A stretch of 64,000 nucleotides of DNA from Norana najaformis (Eukaryota; Annelida; Clitellata; Crassiclitellata; Hormogastridae). Under the pieces are notes generated by a model. That model saw only the letters and a program-made list of their open reading frames with translations, was not told the DNA's origin and made no database searches. The DNA lies in the NCBI GenBank assembly GCA_964023275.1, contig OZ029916.1, forward strand, positions 17,500,150-17,564,149. The letters run 5' to 3'. The translations under genes were made by a program, and so were the position numbers. The stretch's first letter is position 1. Every line of letters begins with the position of its first letter. Shown here one piece after another: positions 1 to 12,600 of this stretch.

Positions 1-487
1 GTTATTTAAATTCGTGATTTAAATGTCCAATTTGATCGGTCGATTTTCATGTTTATAACCGAATTCTAAAAATATCTTCCACTTATTTCTGTGCTTAATT
101 ATATTATCTTGGCCTAATTGATGTAAGGTTTCAAAAATATAACGTCTGCAATAGGCTGAGAGTGGTCTAGATAATAGTACATGCCCACTACCAATTACTA
201 CCATCTCGTCGGGACCCCTACACTACCAATCACTACCTACACGTCTGTATTGGGTTAAAGAGTGCAATAATGTTTCTTTAAGTAGAAACTTGTTTTTCAT
301 GTCACATGGCCTGTGTTAAATTTTAGCTCCAGACACGCATGCGCACTCACACACACGATGTGCCCACTGGCATCCAAAGACAGTGTTGTAAGAATGTAGG
401 ACTGTGCAATGGTTTTTGCCCAGAATAGGCCATACTTTTATATATACAGTGGCCATTAAGCTGGTTGTACATATGTTGGTTGTCCAG
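1..487 (+). other. Intron upstream of first visible SHIP exon
   Basis: No coding segment recognised. The N-terminal half of the SH2 domain must be encoded before position 1. A short CA-rich patch lies near 345-357. Confidence 0.6.
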
Positions 488-635
488 AGTGAAGTCGGTG
501 TTGTCTGTCGAAAGTATGTTGATCTCACACAACTGATTCATGAATACATGCAACGAGGATCCAAGAATGGCATGGCCGGGCCACTCCTTTATCCAATACC
601 CACTGACAGCTTGTCAGATGATGAAGACTCTGCAG
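488..635 (+). CDS. INPPL1: SHIP exon 1 of window: SH2 C-terminal half
   Basis: Starts after a TTGTCCAG acceptor and ends at a CAG/GTTTCT donor. Encodes [17 protein letters not shown] and PLLYPIP, the last strands and helix of an SH2 domain, then an acidic DDED stretch. Starts in phase 0 and leaves one base. The donor is not strong, but the phase agrees with exon 2. Confidence 0.8.
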
Positions 636-3600
636 GTTTCTAATTTTACATGATTGCCACTGTTAATCTGCCTAATTACCTCTTCCTGTTATGTATGCTC
701 AAAGTGAACTGTTGTACATTGACACTTTTGGAGTTAGTATAGTGGATAAAAGTATGTATTAAATTGTCATTGCCTTACATTACCTTTATCTCCGTTAACT
801 GCTTTATTTCTTTGGAATGATACTTGCTTAGTGGTGTCTGCAGTTCTGTTTAGCAACAGAAGTCATAAGTTCAGTTTTAATCTTTGCTGTGCAAAGTGTT
901 TGTGAAACTTCATTGTAACAAATTTCCAGATGAGGAGAAAGTGGAAGATGAGGCAGATGGCCTTCAGTTTGAAGTTGTGCCGCCATCTATTGATAGTGAA
1001 CCTGGATGTTTTGGTTCAATGACTGATGGAAATGGAGCACAGAGCAGCATCAATGATTTTCTCTATCAGTATTTCCTACAGCGTTTCCGAAGTTTAAACC
1101 TGTCAAGGTATGATAAATCAGTGTGTTGTTTTCTTTGCTTCTCTGCTGGCTAAGAGTAGGGTAGGTTAATGCAACAAAAGAAGAATAGCATTGGAGAAAG
1201 AAGCCTATAACAAGAGAGGGTAGAACTTCTAAAAGGACAAATTAATCTAGAACTAAAGGGAAAAAATGGTTAACTGGAGCAAACACTTCTTGGATCAGAA
1301 ACTTTGGTTTTAAGAAAGGCAAGTATGAAAATCTAGAGGCATGAAAAATGTGTGTTGGGGAAAATGAATGAAGATTAGTTGGACTGAAGATAAAACTGTT
1401 TTGTCTTTCAAAGCCAGGCTAATTGTTTACAAAGCTCTACATTTCAGCCAGCCTGACTACCTTCGCTTTATGCTGACTCCCAAGACTTGTCACCATTCGA
1501 TCTGGTCCTCTGACTGCCTTACTCTGAGCATGTCAAGGACAGGGACAGCTGTCAGTGGGTGGGCCTCTTTCAGTTGCCGGCATTAGACTTGAGAACTTGC
1601 TTCCAACAAATATTCACTCTGATCGCGACTAAAACCTTATTTCTTCCTGGACTCTTTCAAGGCTGTTTTGATGTCTTCTCAGATTTCCCTCTTGGCTTTC
1701 AAACAGAAATTTGCTATGCACACCAATTTTTTTATTCGGCAACCATTTACTGATGCCTTCAGCATTATTATATTGGCACTATGGAACTTCTCGGATTATT
1801 ACTTTATGTAGCCCAGTTTGGCATTTTTGTCCATTACCCAGTCAGTCAGCATAGTTCTTCCAGTAGTCTTCCATCCATTCTTCCTTTGAGTAATGTTCCC
1901 GTGAGTGACTTGTCACAAAGTTCGGATCAGTCCTTGTCTTTTCTGCATTGGGCTCATCAGTGGCTGCTGTTCAACAACCCCTGTCCTCATGAGCACCATA
2001 AAGATGACCGGTGAACTGAGTCACATGTGATACCAATACAAAGAGTAGGGGAGAGAGGCAAGATGTTTTATTTGTAAGATGAAAATGCAAGGCACTGTGT
2101 AAGGATAAAATGTAGGGCAAGCAGCATAAGAAGTTGAAGGCAGAGCAAATATGCGTAGTAAGGCAAGATATAGGAAGTTCTGAAAATTTGGTGTAAGTAT
2201 GTATGACATTGCATTGCATATGAATGCCTGACAATTGGATGTAGCATATGCTGAAGGCAATGTAATAAACCAGAAGGCAAAGAATTAATCAGAATGCAAG
2301 GTAATGAATCAGAAGGCAAGATAAACTTTCTATAGTATTTCCGTGAGTTTTTCTGTGTTTTGCAGAACTACAAGTTATAATGAAAGATCACAAAAGATCA
2401 TGAATGAGAGATCATGAATGAGAGATCATTTATTTTATTTTTCAGATGTGATGGACCTTTCATTAATGTTCTTCAAAATTACATCGAAAGAGGAGCTAAT
2501 ATGGATGCCCAGACCACTGCCACCGGTGGTGAAACTTTGAATCATCTCCGTCATGTTATGGATGAAGCTGCGAAAGATATAGACAGGTATGAATTATCAA
2601 GTTCTGTCCCCACTTTCAGCAGAATTCCAAAGAAAAACCGTACCCTTGTTTTTTGTGTGAAGATCAGTAAATCAAATATAATGTTAGCTAGGGATTACCA
2701 GTATGTTTGGTCCATGGCAACATGAAGGAATAATGTATTGTGTGTGCATGGCCTTAAAAGTACAGACTACTGTGGGGACCATTGTTAGATGTGGAAGACT
2801 GAACCCAGTTTAGTCATGCCTGAAACTTTATATTTGGTGGAGTGATAAATGATCACAGTTATGCAGAAAACTGACAGAGTTTAAAACTCAGCTGACATTT
2901 CTTTATGTGGGTATGTGAAGTTACTGGTTACAACGAATTGCTCTTGTTGTTCCTGCAGTTTAGATAACGATGTTGTTTACAGATCATTAGCTGGTAGTAC
3001 TGTGTTTCTTTTCAATATCCTCTTTCTGGTTGCCCTGCTTTGTGCAGGCCTTAGTGTACACATGCGTACTAACAACCACTGGCATGCACATTCTTGTCAT
3101 TAACTGCATATGTATAGATTAGCATACAAAACATAATCTTTGCTGTAAAGTGTTCAGTGTGAAAGCTTCATTTTTGTGTGGTAATGTCTGGGAGATATAG
3201 AGTCACTAACAAAACTTTACTTTAAAAAACTAGAATATAGTTTAAAAGCTGATTAAAAATGATGAAAATTACTCCTTCTGGATATTCAATAACTTAAAAT
3301 ACTTGGGGTTTTTTGGCATTTTTTCTTATAATCCTAACTCAGCCCTTATATATCAGTGTATCTGAACATTTATATAGCACCTTTTCCTTCAAAAACAATC
3401 CAACAACCAAACTACCTCTCTTTATGGGTTAAATGGCTGGACAGTGAGTTGTCATTTTCCCTTGGCACACAGGGATTTGAACCTTTGATGAAGAGAGAAA
3501 TGCGTGTCGTAGTCTTCCATCCTTGGAATTGATTGTATCCATCAAGGATGGAAAAACGTTGATAGCCTGTTTCCAAGTTCAACCCAGTCATCTGCCTACA

Positions 3601-6600
3601 TCACTGTCGTCAGTAATTTTGAAGGACACATTTATTGCCTTTGTCTAACCTGCATACTTGGCATTCGGTCTTCTTTGTTGCCAGATGGTATGGTTAGTCC
3701 TGCTTCCACACGGTGACATTGACCCACAGGGCTTCTTCACTTCTTGATCTTCATGGAACAGTCTTCCCTTGGAAATTGAATTGTCTCATGCTATTTTCTT
3801 GCATCCTATTGCATCTGTTTGGTGATATGTGATTCTTGAGGTTCCAGACAGGCTTTATAAAACTGTTCATAATTTAGTATTACAATTTCTACTGGTAAAG
3901 GGTTTTGTGGATATAAGAAATTAACACATCTGTTCATGTTAGGAGGTGTCCTAACATATTTTGCTATATAGAAGCAAGGTAGGTGAAAGGACAGTCATTC
4001 TGTTTAATGCAGCCTTGTGCTTTGCATGTCAGCTGAACATTTCTTCCATTTTGTTATTTAAGGGAAAAGACCAGTTCCATACTCATCTTTCCCTATGATT
4101 GCCTTTGTGCTTGGGTTTAAAATGGTCTCGCTCTAAACATCATTAGGAATGGTTCAGACTGTATGTTGTTAGAGTAGACTTTAGAGCAGACTAGAGTAGA
4201 AAATGTGTTGCCAACACTTGTGGGGTTGGCAACACATTTTCCATCAGTTTTTTATATATGAGTTTCATTGAGCCATTCCATGCGCAACCTCTGAACACTT
4301 TATGGTTGGGTTGATTGAGGATACAAACCTGTTGTGTGGACTTAATTTAACAATTTGGGCTAAGTCTTTTTGGCACAGACACCTCTGTCACCAAGGCTTT
4401 ATTTTTAGTACCGGTTTGAGTTGTGAAGTAAAGGGCAAGTCCTGTGACACATTCATCTGTTGCCTGTGCAAGGACCTAAGAAAGAGACAGAGTGACGTAT
4501 GTAGACCAAGTTGTAGCCAACAGCTGTAAGAGTGCTAGTCCCATCGCTAATGTTGTTATCATAATCGTAATTGCGCATTTATATAGCACCTCTTCAGGAA
4601 AACTACTCACAAGTACTCCCAACCTGATAACACAAGACCACAATCAAACAGAATGGTCTTAAAGAAAGGGCAAGAGGCTCATTTGCAGGTCACATGGCAG
4701 ACTGTCCCAGAGTGAAGGGCCAACCATGGCAAAGCTACCATGTTGCACTGCAGAAGTACGGGATAGAGGGACAACCAGAACACCTTGTGTTGCAGAGAGA
4801 ATAGATCTACAGTCAGGGACAGATGACACTGAAATACACAGCTCCCTAAGGTAGGATTGAGCATAACCAAGCCAGGTGGTTAACCATCAGCAAGAGGATC
4901 ATAAACTCAATGCGCCTTCGCATGGCGAACCGATGCAGCTCATCCCAGATGTAAGTGTGGGTATTACCGCACTTTGGAATCCTACTGATTAACTGAGCTG
5001 CTGCTTAGCTGTTTGCTGCATGCTTTAGCACAGGTATCCAGCCGTTAATCCTGCAGTGCTACCAAAATAGGACAGACGAGTGATCCTTCTGTTGACAGAA
5101 AGATATCAGATGAACCATGGTTACAATCTTCTCCAGCAGTGTGTAGTGCTGCAGCCTTTTAGAGTCTAATGCAATTACCCAGAATTTAGTAAGTTTTTTT
5201 CCGTTTCGTCCATGTGTTTGGCATAACTGATTAATCAGTTAAGGATTTCTTGTGCTGTCTGAAATCTCGTAGTGTGCCCCTAGTGGTTTGCTTGCCTTAT
5301 GTTGCCAGTGTGTGACTCGGTGGCTTATAAAAATGGTGGATGATAATTAAATGTTAATAAATGTTAATTAAATTAAATTAAAATGGCAGTAATTACATAA
5401 TCTAAGTGTTGTGTGTGTCTACTTCTGTTAAGGCATGTGGAGAATTTGATGGTGAAGATTGACCTTTGTCGTCAGTTATTTGGACCAATAACAACAGCAC
5501 CTCTTGTTGACGCTGAGAAAACAGTAACAGCAATAATTACATAATCTAATCAAAAATACCATTTTGTTGCTTATCAAGATACATGACTTAATGAAGTGCT
5601 TTGTGGAGTTTTATACAGTTGGATTTGATGCCCCCACACACAGCCAACGAGAACCGCATACATAGATACATACATACCATATTTTCCGGGCTATAAGATG
5701 CAGTTACTTAAATGAACTTCTAGGGTTACATCTTATTGAAAGGAGCGACTTATTTTCAGACATTTCAAAAATTTTCCGAATAAGCTATATTTAGCAAAGA
5801 TCAATAGCAAATGAATTAAGTTAAATCACATTTTTAAAAATGTGGGCCAGATAAATAAGTGCAGTGTTATCTATTTTTGTAACTTGGATTAAACTTGCAA
5901 CTGCTGATTATGTAGGCATTATGTAGACTTGCAGTAGGTTTACTTAGTACTGATAACTAAGTAAAGCTAAAGTAATATTTAAAACCATTATTTACAATAT
6001 TTATAGTTTACTCTACTACAGTAAACTATAATCCACACAGGCAGTATCTGCTGTAACTATTGATGTCATATTGTGCATTTATATGTATGCCTAAAATCAT
6101 ATGTTTTTATTGTTTTTCTAACCTAATTCACTATAAATTCATTACCATTCAACTGAGGTAATAATTACTGAGAAATAAGAGAATTTAGTGTGTCAGAGTT
6201 TGGCTGGTGTCTATTCTTGGTTGACAGGCTGATTGCATATTTGATTGAGCAATTTGTTGACTGGTTTCAGCAAGCTCATAAACCTGACATGGCAAGTGTC
6301 TTTGAGAGAATGTTGCGCTGCAAATCCGCTGTTCAAAACTTGGAGAAAAAAGTAAGTAAAATTCTTTAGCTGTGAACGTTCAGACTGAATTTACACATTT
6401 CAACTGTTATTACTTTGAACTGGATTGTCTTTGTCTAGTTTGAAATTAAACCACAAGATCCTTCAACTAAGTCACCCTTTGAGGACAACTGTTGAAAGAG
6501 ACATAATAAATGTATCTGTGTATCTTTTTATATAGTGTCTTTTGTTGACCCTCACACAGGCTGAGTGATTACCTTACTTTACTTACCTTTCTTAGGCAGG

Positions 6601-9600
6601 ATTTTGAATAATTGATGTTATTACTGAAAGGTTTAATCAAATTGTAGTTTCAGTTTGCGTATGCTTGTACTTGGCATTTATGTTCTTAAAATTCTGTAGT
6701 GCAGTATACGTTCAGGTGATATTGGACAAATTGCCCTGTATTGTGCACTTTTACTTTCAAGTTACTGCAAGAGTGCCAATTATTTTGACACTTAATGAGG
6801 CTGGAGTTCAATTTTGCTGCAGGCAAAACTAAAATTCACTGACCTGACAACGATGTGGAAAGAAGGAGGAGTGCAGATGTTGGATGGTAACAGGCAATCA
6901 CTTGGAAGACTTCCAGTTAAACCAGTCATTCCGGCAACATCGTTTGAGGTAAAGGAGCCTAATGGAGCACGAGTAAAACAAGGTTTTGAAAATTTTAATG
7001 TAATGTTGTACTGCATCAATTCATTGAAAAAGGGTAGGGTCGAGGCCATACGATCACTATAGAAAAACAAGTACATTTACGTTTAGCATACCATCTGGGG
7101 AGCACAGTTATAGATATAATTATATGTACAAGAGCGGTCAGACTGCAAGTAAGTATGTACGGTAATTATTAATTGGGCACGTAGAACTTCACCTGCTCAT
7201 TATACATAGGTACTAAGATTTTTACATTAGGATAAATTTTGCAACTTGGGGTGCGCATTATGCACAACTGCGCACTGTACCCGAGATAATACAGTATACA
7301 AGTCAGACAGTGTATGGACACACCGGGTCATTTTCAAGAAAATCTGGGTTTCATAGACCTCAACGGTTGGCCAGCTTTCCTTTATTTCCTAAATCCAGGG
7401 TAAATACTTTCTTACCTGGAGGTTTGAACACTAATAGGATAGGTAAAAGGCAGCAACTAGCCACCATGGAATCAAAATTACATATTATGTCTGCATGCCA
7501 ACAGTTGCATTTTTTGTACTTTTGGTTGTAAATGTACATTTTCTGTTTTTCTGTGTAGGCTAAAGTTCTGTCACGAGGCAGCCAATCTAAAATTAAGCTT
7601 ACGGTTGACATACAAGCTGGCAAGCTTTTGGCAATCAAACCAAACAAAGATTGTCTTAATGAAAAAAATGTTTTTGTACATGAAAGAAGTTAGTCTGTCT
7701 TTTATGATTTTTGTTGATTTTTTTGCTGAATTAATTTATAAACCTATTTAGTAAGTTATCTGAAAGAAAAATATAGTTGTGGCATTTAGTCTTTCAGTAT
7801 TATTAGATGATTGCTTTTTCATTAGGTCTGAATTCCAGACTCGTGCAAGTGTGCTGATTGTACAAAGTTCATCTGTGAGAGTGAAATTGGAATCAAGTTT
7901 TTATTTAGGGTGTTTACTACTGCAGCTTCAAAATCGACTACTTTTTTGTAGATATATTTAGCTTGTTTAGAAAACTGAAGCTCAGAGGCTGTGAGAGGAT
8001 AACTGTTTTTCTTCTTGGTGTGTAGTTGAGCAGCTGATACTAAGTACCTCTAACAACTGTCGCCTTGATGTGAGAGTGAAGGGACTTGGCCTAAAGACCT
8101 ACTTGTTTGACGATGTCCGACAGCGAGAGAACTTCTGCCAATTGGTCCAGCAGCTGAAGAACATGCACAGTGTACATCCTGAAGTGAAGAAGATCTCGTT
8201 TTATGTTGGAACCTGGAATATGGGTGTGTCACCGAAAGAAAATTTTTTATCTACTGCTAGTGTAGTTTTAGGGGGCATGGTCCTCGTATGATAGCACTTT
8301 GAGTTTTCATCTCTGCGTCCAGGATTGGAGAGTACATTGTTAAGCTTTGCAATACAACTAATCTATAAAATTACATTACCTCTCGTTACTCCTTACATTA
8401 CCTTGCCTTACCACTAACGACCATTATGGTCTTGTTGTTTGATAACTGCAGTTGTGTTGTGAGATAATCAAAGATAAACTATTGAAAAAATGTATATGAA
8501 CTCAGACTTACATTACTTCTGAGTGTTTTATTTGGAAGGAGGTGTAGCACAGGTATGCTGTGTAAAGCAATTTAGAAACCAACTAACTAATTCTAGAATT
8601 GTGTTGTAAGTGGTAAAGATTTTGAAGTGCAAATGTTTACCTGATCCTCTTGAATTTGTTTTGGTCTAGTGCAAATGAAATAATAAATACTAGCATGCTT
8701 TGGTTGCCTCTGACAAAAATGACAAGGGCCAGTTGTTGGTCGGGTTCTTATGTGGCTGACAGGTTAAATCCCGTCGGCGGGGTAACCTAATGATAAGGTG
8801 CTAATGTTGATGTGTTATTGTGTGAAACAGGGGATGAGGTGCCAATGTACAGCCTTCTGCAGTGGATAAAGTCCGATGGATTGGGTAAGAAGCGCAACAG
8901 TACTCTGGCCATGATACCTCACGACATCTACATCTTTGGAACTCAGGAATCAGTTCTTTCTGACAAGGAGTGGACGAATCGACTTAAAATACTTCTGATG
9001 GAGACATTCGGAGAAGATTTCTATCAGGTCTGAATATAAGATGAGGCAGAGAAATAAATTGCTACCAGCATAACTTGAACCTTAATTTAAAGGATCATTT
9101 GGTGTTGAGAGTTAATTCTTGTTTGTTTTAGTATTAATAACTATTTTATTATTTGATGTTGTTTTGGCAGCTATAAGATTTATTACTGAACAGTAAGATT
9201 TGGTTAACAGTAATGGTTTTCACCAGAATCATCCTGAATAGAATGGCAGATAGAGTGGATGGCATCCTACGGGAAAATCAAAGTGGATTTCGAAAAGGGA
9301 GAGGATGTTCAGATCAGATCTTTGTAATCCGACAAATCATCGAAAAAAGAATTGAATACAATAAAGAAACAGTTATGTGCTTCATTGACTTTGCCCAGGC
9401 CTACGACTCAGTCTGGAGATCAGGAGCATGGAAGATCTTGGAGAAATATGGCATTCACGCCAAATTAATCAGACTCATCAGAAAACTATATGGCACAATA
9501 ATGGCATGCATTCGACTAGAAGGAGAAGAAACGGAATGGTTCAAGATAGAAACAGGTTTCCGACAGGGGTGCATCCTGTCACCAATCTTGTTTAATATGG

Positions 9601-12600
9601 TATTGGACTATATCATGAGACGTCTGGAAAGAACTCATAATTTGGGAGCACAATCTCAACCAAGAAATGCAGAGGATGTCGAATATGCAGATGATGCATG
9701 CATGATTGCAGAATGCCTAACAAGAATAATGGAGTTGTTGGAGGCATTAGCAGAGGAAAGTGGAAAACTTGGACTGAAAATTAACTATAACAAAACTAAA
9801 ATAATGCCAATAACAAAAAAGGAATACAACGGGCCAATAGTTAAGACTAAGGGACAGGAAATTGAGGTAATAAATAAGTTTGTCTATCTGGGAAGTGAAA
9901 TGAAAGCAGGGGGAGGATCAGAAACAGAAATCAAAAGGAGAATAGCGCTTGCAGGGTCAACCTTTAACAGGTTACAAAAGGTCTTCAAACGACATGATAT
10001 AAAACTGGCGATAAAGCTAAAAATCCTCAACACATGCATGATCCCAGTACTAATCTATGGATGTGAGTCATGGAGTATTACAAGAGCAATGGAGAAGAAA
10101 CTGAATGCAGCAGAAAACAAATGGCTCAGAAGAATACTAAGAGTTAGCTATAAGGACCATGTAACAAATGAAAGTATTAGACAACGAACACAGCAACCAT
10201 TGATAAGCAATATGATCAAGAAAAGAAGAATGAAGTGGGCAGGACATGTCCTGAGGATGGAGGAGAACCGCAATCCAAAGAAAATCTTTAAATACAAACC
10301 GGACGGAAAGAGAGCAGTGGGAAGACCGAAAAGAAGATGGATAGATTGCCTTGAAGAGGATCTGAAAGGTGCCGGAGTTACTATCTATGGGAAAACGGAG
10401 GGCAGACGGAGAATGACCCTTGAAGAGATGGCCGGGAGACGGGATTTGTGGAGGGATGTCATAGAGAAATCAACGACTGGATCCAGTCTAGAGATGATTA
10501 CATGACATGACATGAATGATTTTTAGTTATTATTTTCATTGTTCTCTTACTCATTTTTCTAATTAATACTATAAGTTGTTAAACCATAAATTTTTATATA
10601 TGTTGGTAAATTCAAGTTTTTATTCATGTGTACTATTGACCTTTTGCAGGTAGCTTTGTCTACTCTTTGGGGAATACGTTTGGTGATATTTGCCAAGCAA
10701 GAGCACAAAAACAAGATCAGTCATGTCCAGCAATCTACGGTGAAAACGGGTCTTGCAAATGCGCTTGGTAAATTCAGCAATTTTGTAATTTTCTTTTTAC
10801 TGATCTAACAAGCCCTATGTTTAACACGTTTGGGAATCATGAGAGACTTGTTTAAAAGCCCTTTTTCTGACAATCTAATTTGGATTAAGTATAGTAAGGT
10901 GCAACCTTATCAGCCAAAAGTATTTAGGTGCACAAATTTGATTCTGAGGTTGCTAGGCAGGCATGATAAAAACAGTGCAAAAGGGACAGCGTTTCCAGTA
11001 TATAGTTGTCAATTTTGCATGACATACCTAGCTGGGACTCTGAATGTAGAAGCAAAAGGCTAAAATATTATTGCTTAAACAGAATGCTAGCTAAGTAAAT
11101 ATAATAAGTGCTTCAATGAAGGCTCTTTAAGGCTTTCAGCTAGAATTTTATTTTACAGAAGGACTGGGACTCTGAATGTAGAAGCAAAAGGCTAAAATAT
11201 TATTGCTTAAACAGAATGCTAGCTAAGTAAATATAATCAGTGCTTCAATGAAGGCTCTTTAAGGCTTTCAGCTAGAATTTTATTTTACAGAAGGGCTGAC
11301 AGTGAAACTTCATGATCTGACTTTTCTGATGTTTAGGTAACAAGGGTGCAGTTGGCATTTCATTCAACTTTAGTCGGACATCTTTCTGCTTCATATGTGC
11401 TCACTTGACGTCAGGTCATGAGAAAAACAAGAGGTGCGTTGATTGAAAGATCTCGTTGTTTTGCTTCTCTTGTTGTGCTGCGGGTAATTTATGAGGTAAT
11501 GTAATTTAAAGTGTATTGGATTCCATCAATGAATTTCACAGTTCTAGGTTCTCTAACAGTAGAGCAATACCATCTTTGTGGGTTGATAAGATCTGAACAG
11601 CTTGACAAGGAATTGTTAGTCTTAACTGACAGCTGGATATGGACTCAGTAAGCAGTGGTGGAGTTGATGCATTGATGTTTTGATGAACCTTTTATCAGAT
11701 GGGAATGAATCATCTGTCCAGATTACTCCACTTCCACATGCTGCCTGTTTTTATTAATATTCAAGTTTATTATTCATGTGGCATTGGGTGAATTTATTCT
11801 AGCAATAATCTTTTATACTCTGTAAATCACTTTATCCATGCATTGTCGCTGTCATCCACAATTCATAGATCTCATCTTTCATTAGGCACCAGAAACCTTT
11901 GCTTTCTTCTTTTCTTGCAACGGGTTTTGTACTGTGGTGAAGATTAACATTACTTATAGGTCAGGTTAAGTTGCTATGTAAGCTAGTCTGGATCCAGTAT
12001 TTACCTTGGCCTTTTCCATGCTTGACCACCTGTGAATAAGTTGGCTCTTAAGTTATTTGAACTCTGAAGAAATGCAGATTTTATACTTGTGACTGATTCA
12101 TGAAGGGAAGATAACTAAAAAAACTGTTCCAAAAGAACTTTTGTGTTTTCAGACGAAATCAGAATTTTCGCGATATTCTGAAAGGCCTGGACCTGACACC
12201 AAAGAAACTTGGTCCATTTGACATTACAAAGCACTTCCATCATTTGTTCTTCTTTGGTGATCTTAATTATCGAATTGAGGAATTGGATTCATTGGTTTGT
12301 AGCCATAAATTTTTATTTATTTTAGTTACCTTTTGCTATTGTTATTTTCTATCATTTACTCAATTTTGTCTAGTGTTTGGATTAACGTCATTTGAAGAAG
12401 TGTCATCCATAAAACTTGCGTACATACATAGCATATCTGCCAAGATTTTCATAAAGCTACCATCTTATCCAGATGTTCTGATCTAAACAAAATCTGAGAA
12501 ATTCTATAGTGTCATTATAATAATGTGCAAGGTGTAAATAAGTGGTCATTTCCAAGTAAATTTAATATAAATGTCAAAATTCATGGGTGAGGCTGGTTTA

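Larger units (their letters stand above)
2587..5432 (+). other. SHIP intron 3 (about 2.8 kb) with repeats and foldbacks
   Basis: No exon found. It contains perfect inverted repeats near 3513-3551 and 4199-4241, an 18-bp palindrome at 5224-5241, and two copies of a dispersed repeat beginning ATTTATATAGCACC (near 3368 and 4578). Confidence 0.6.
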
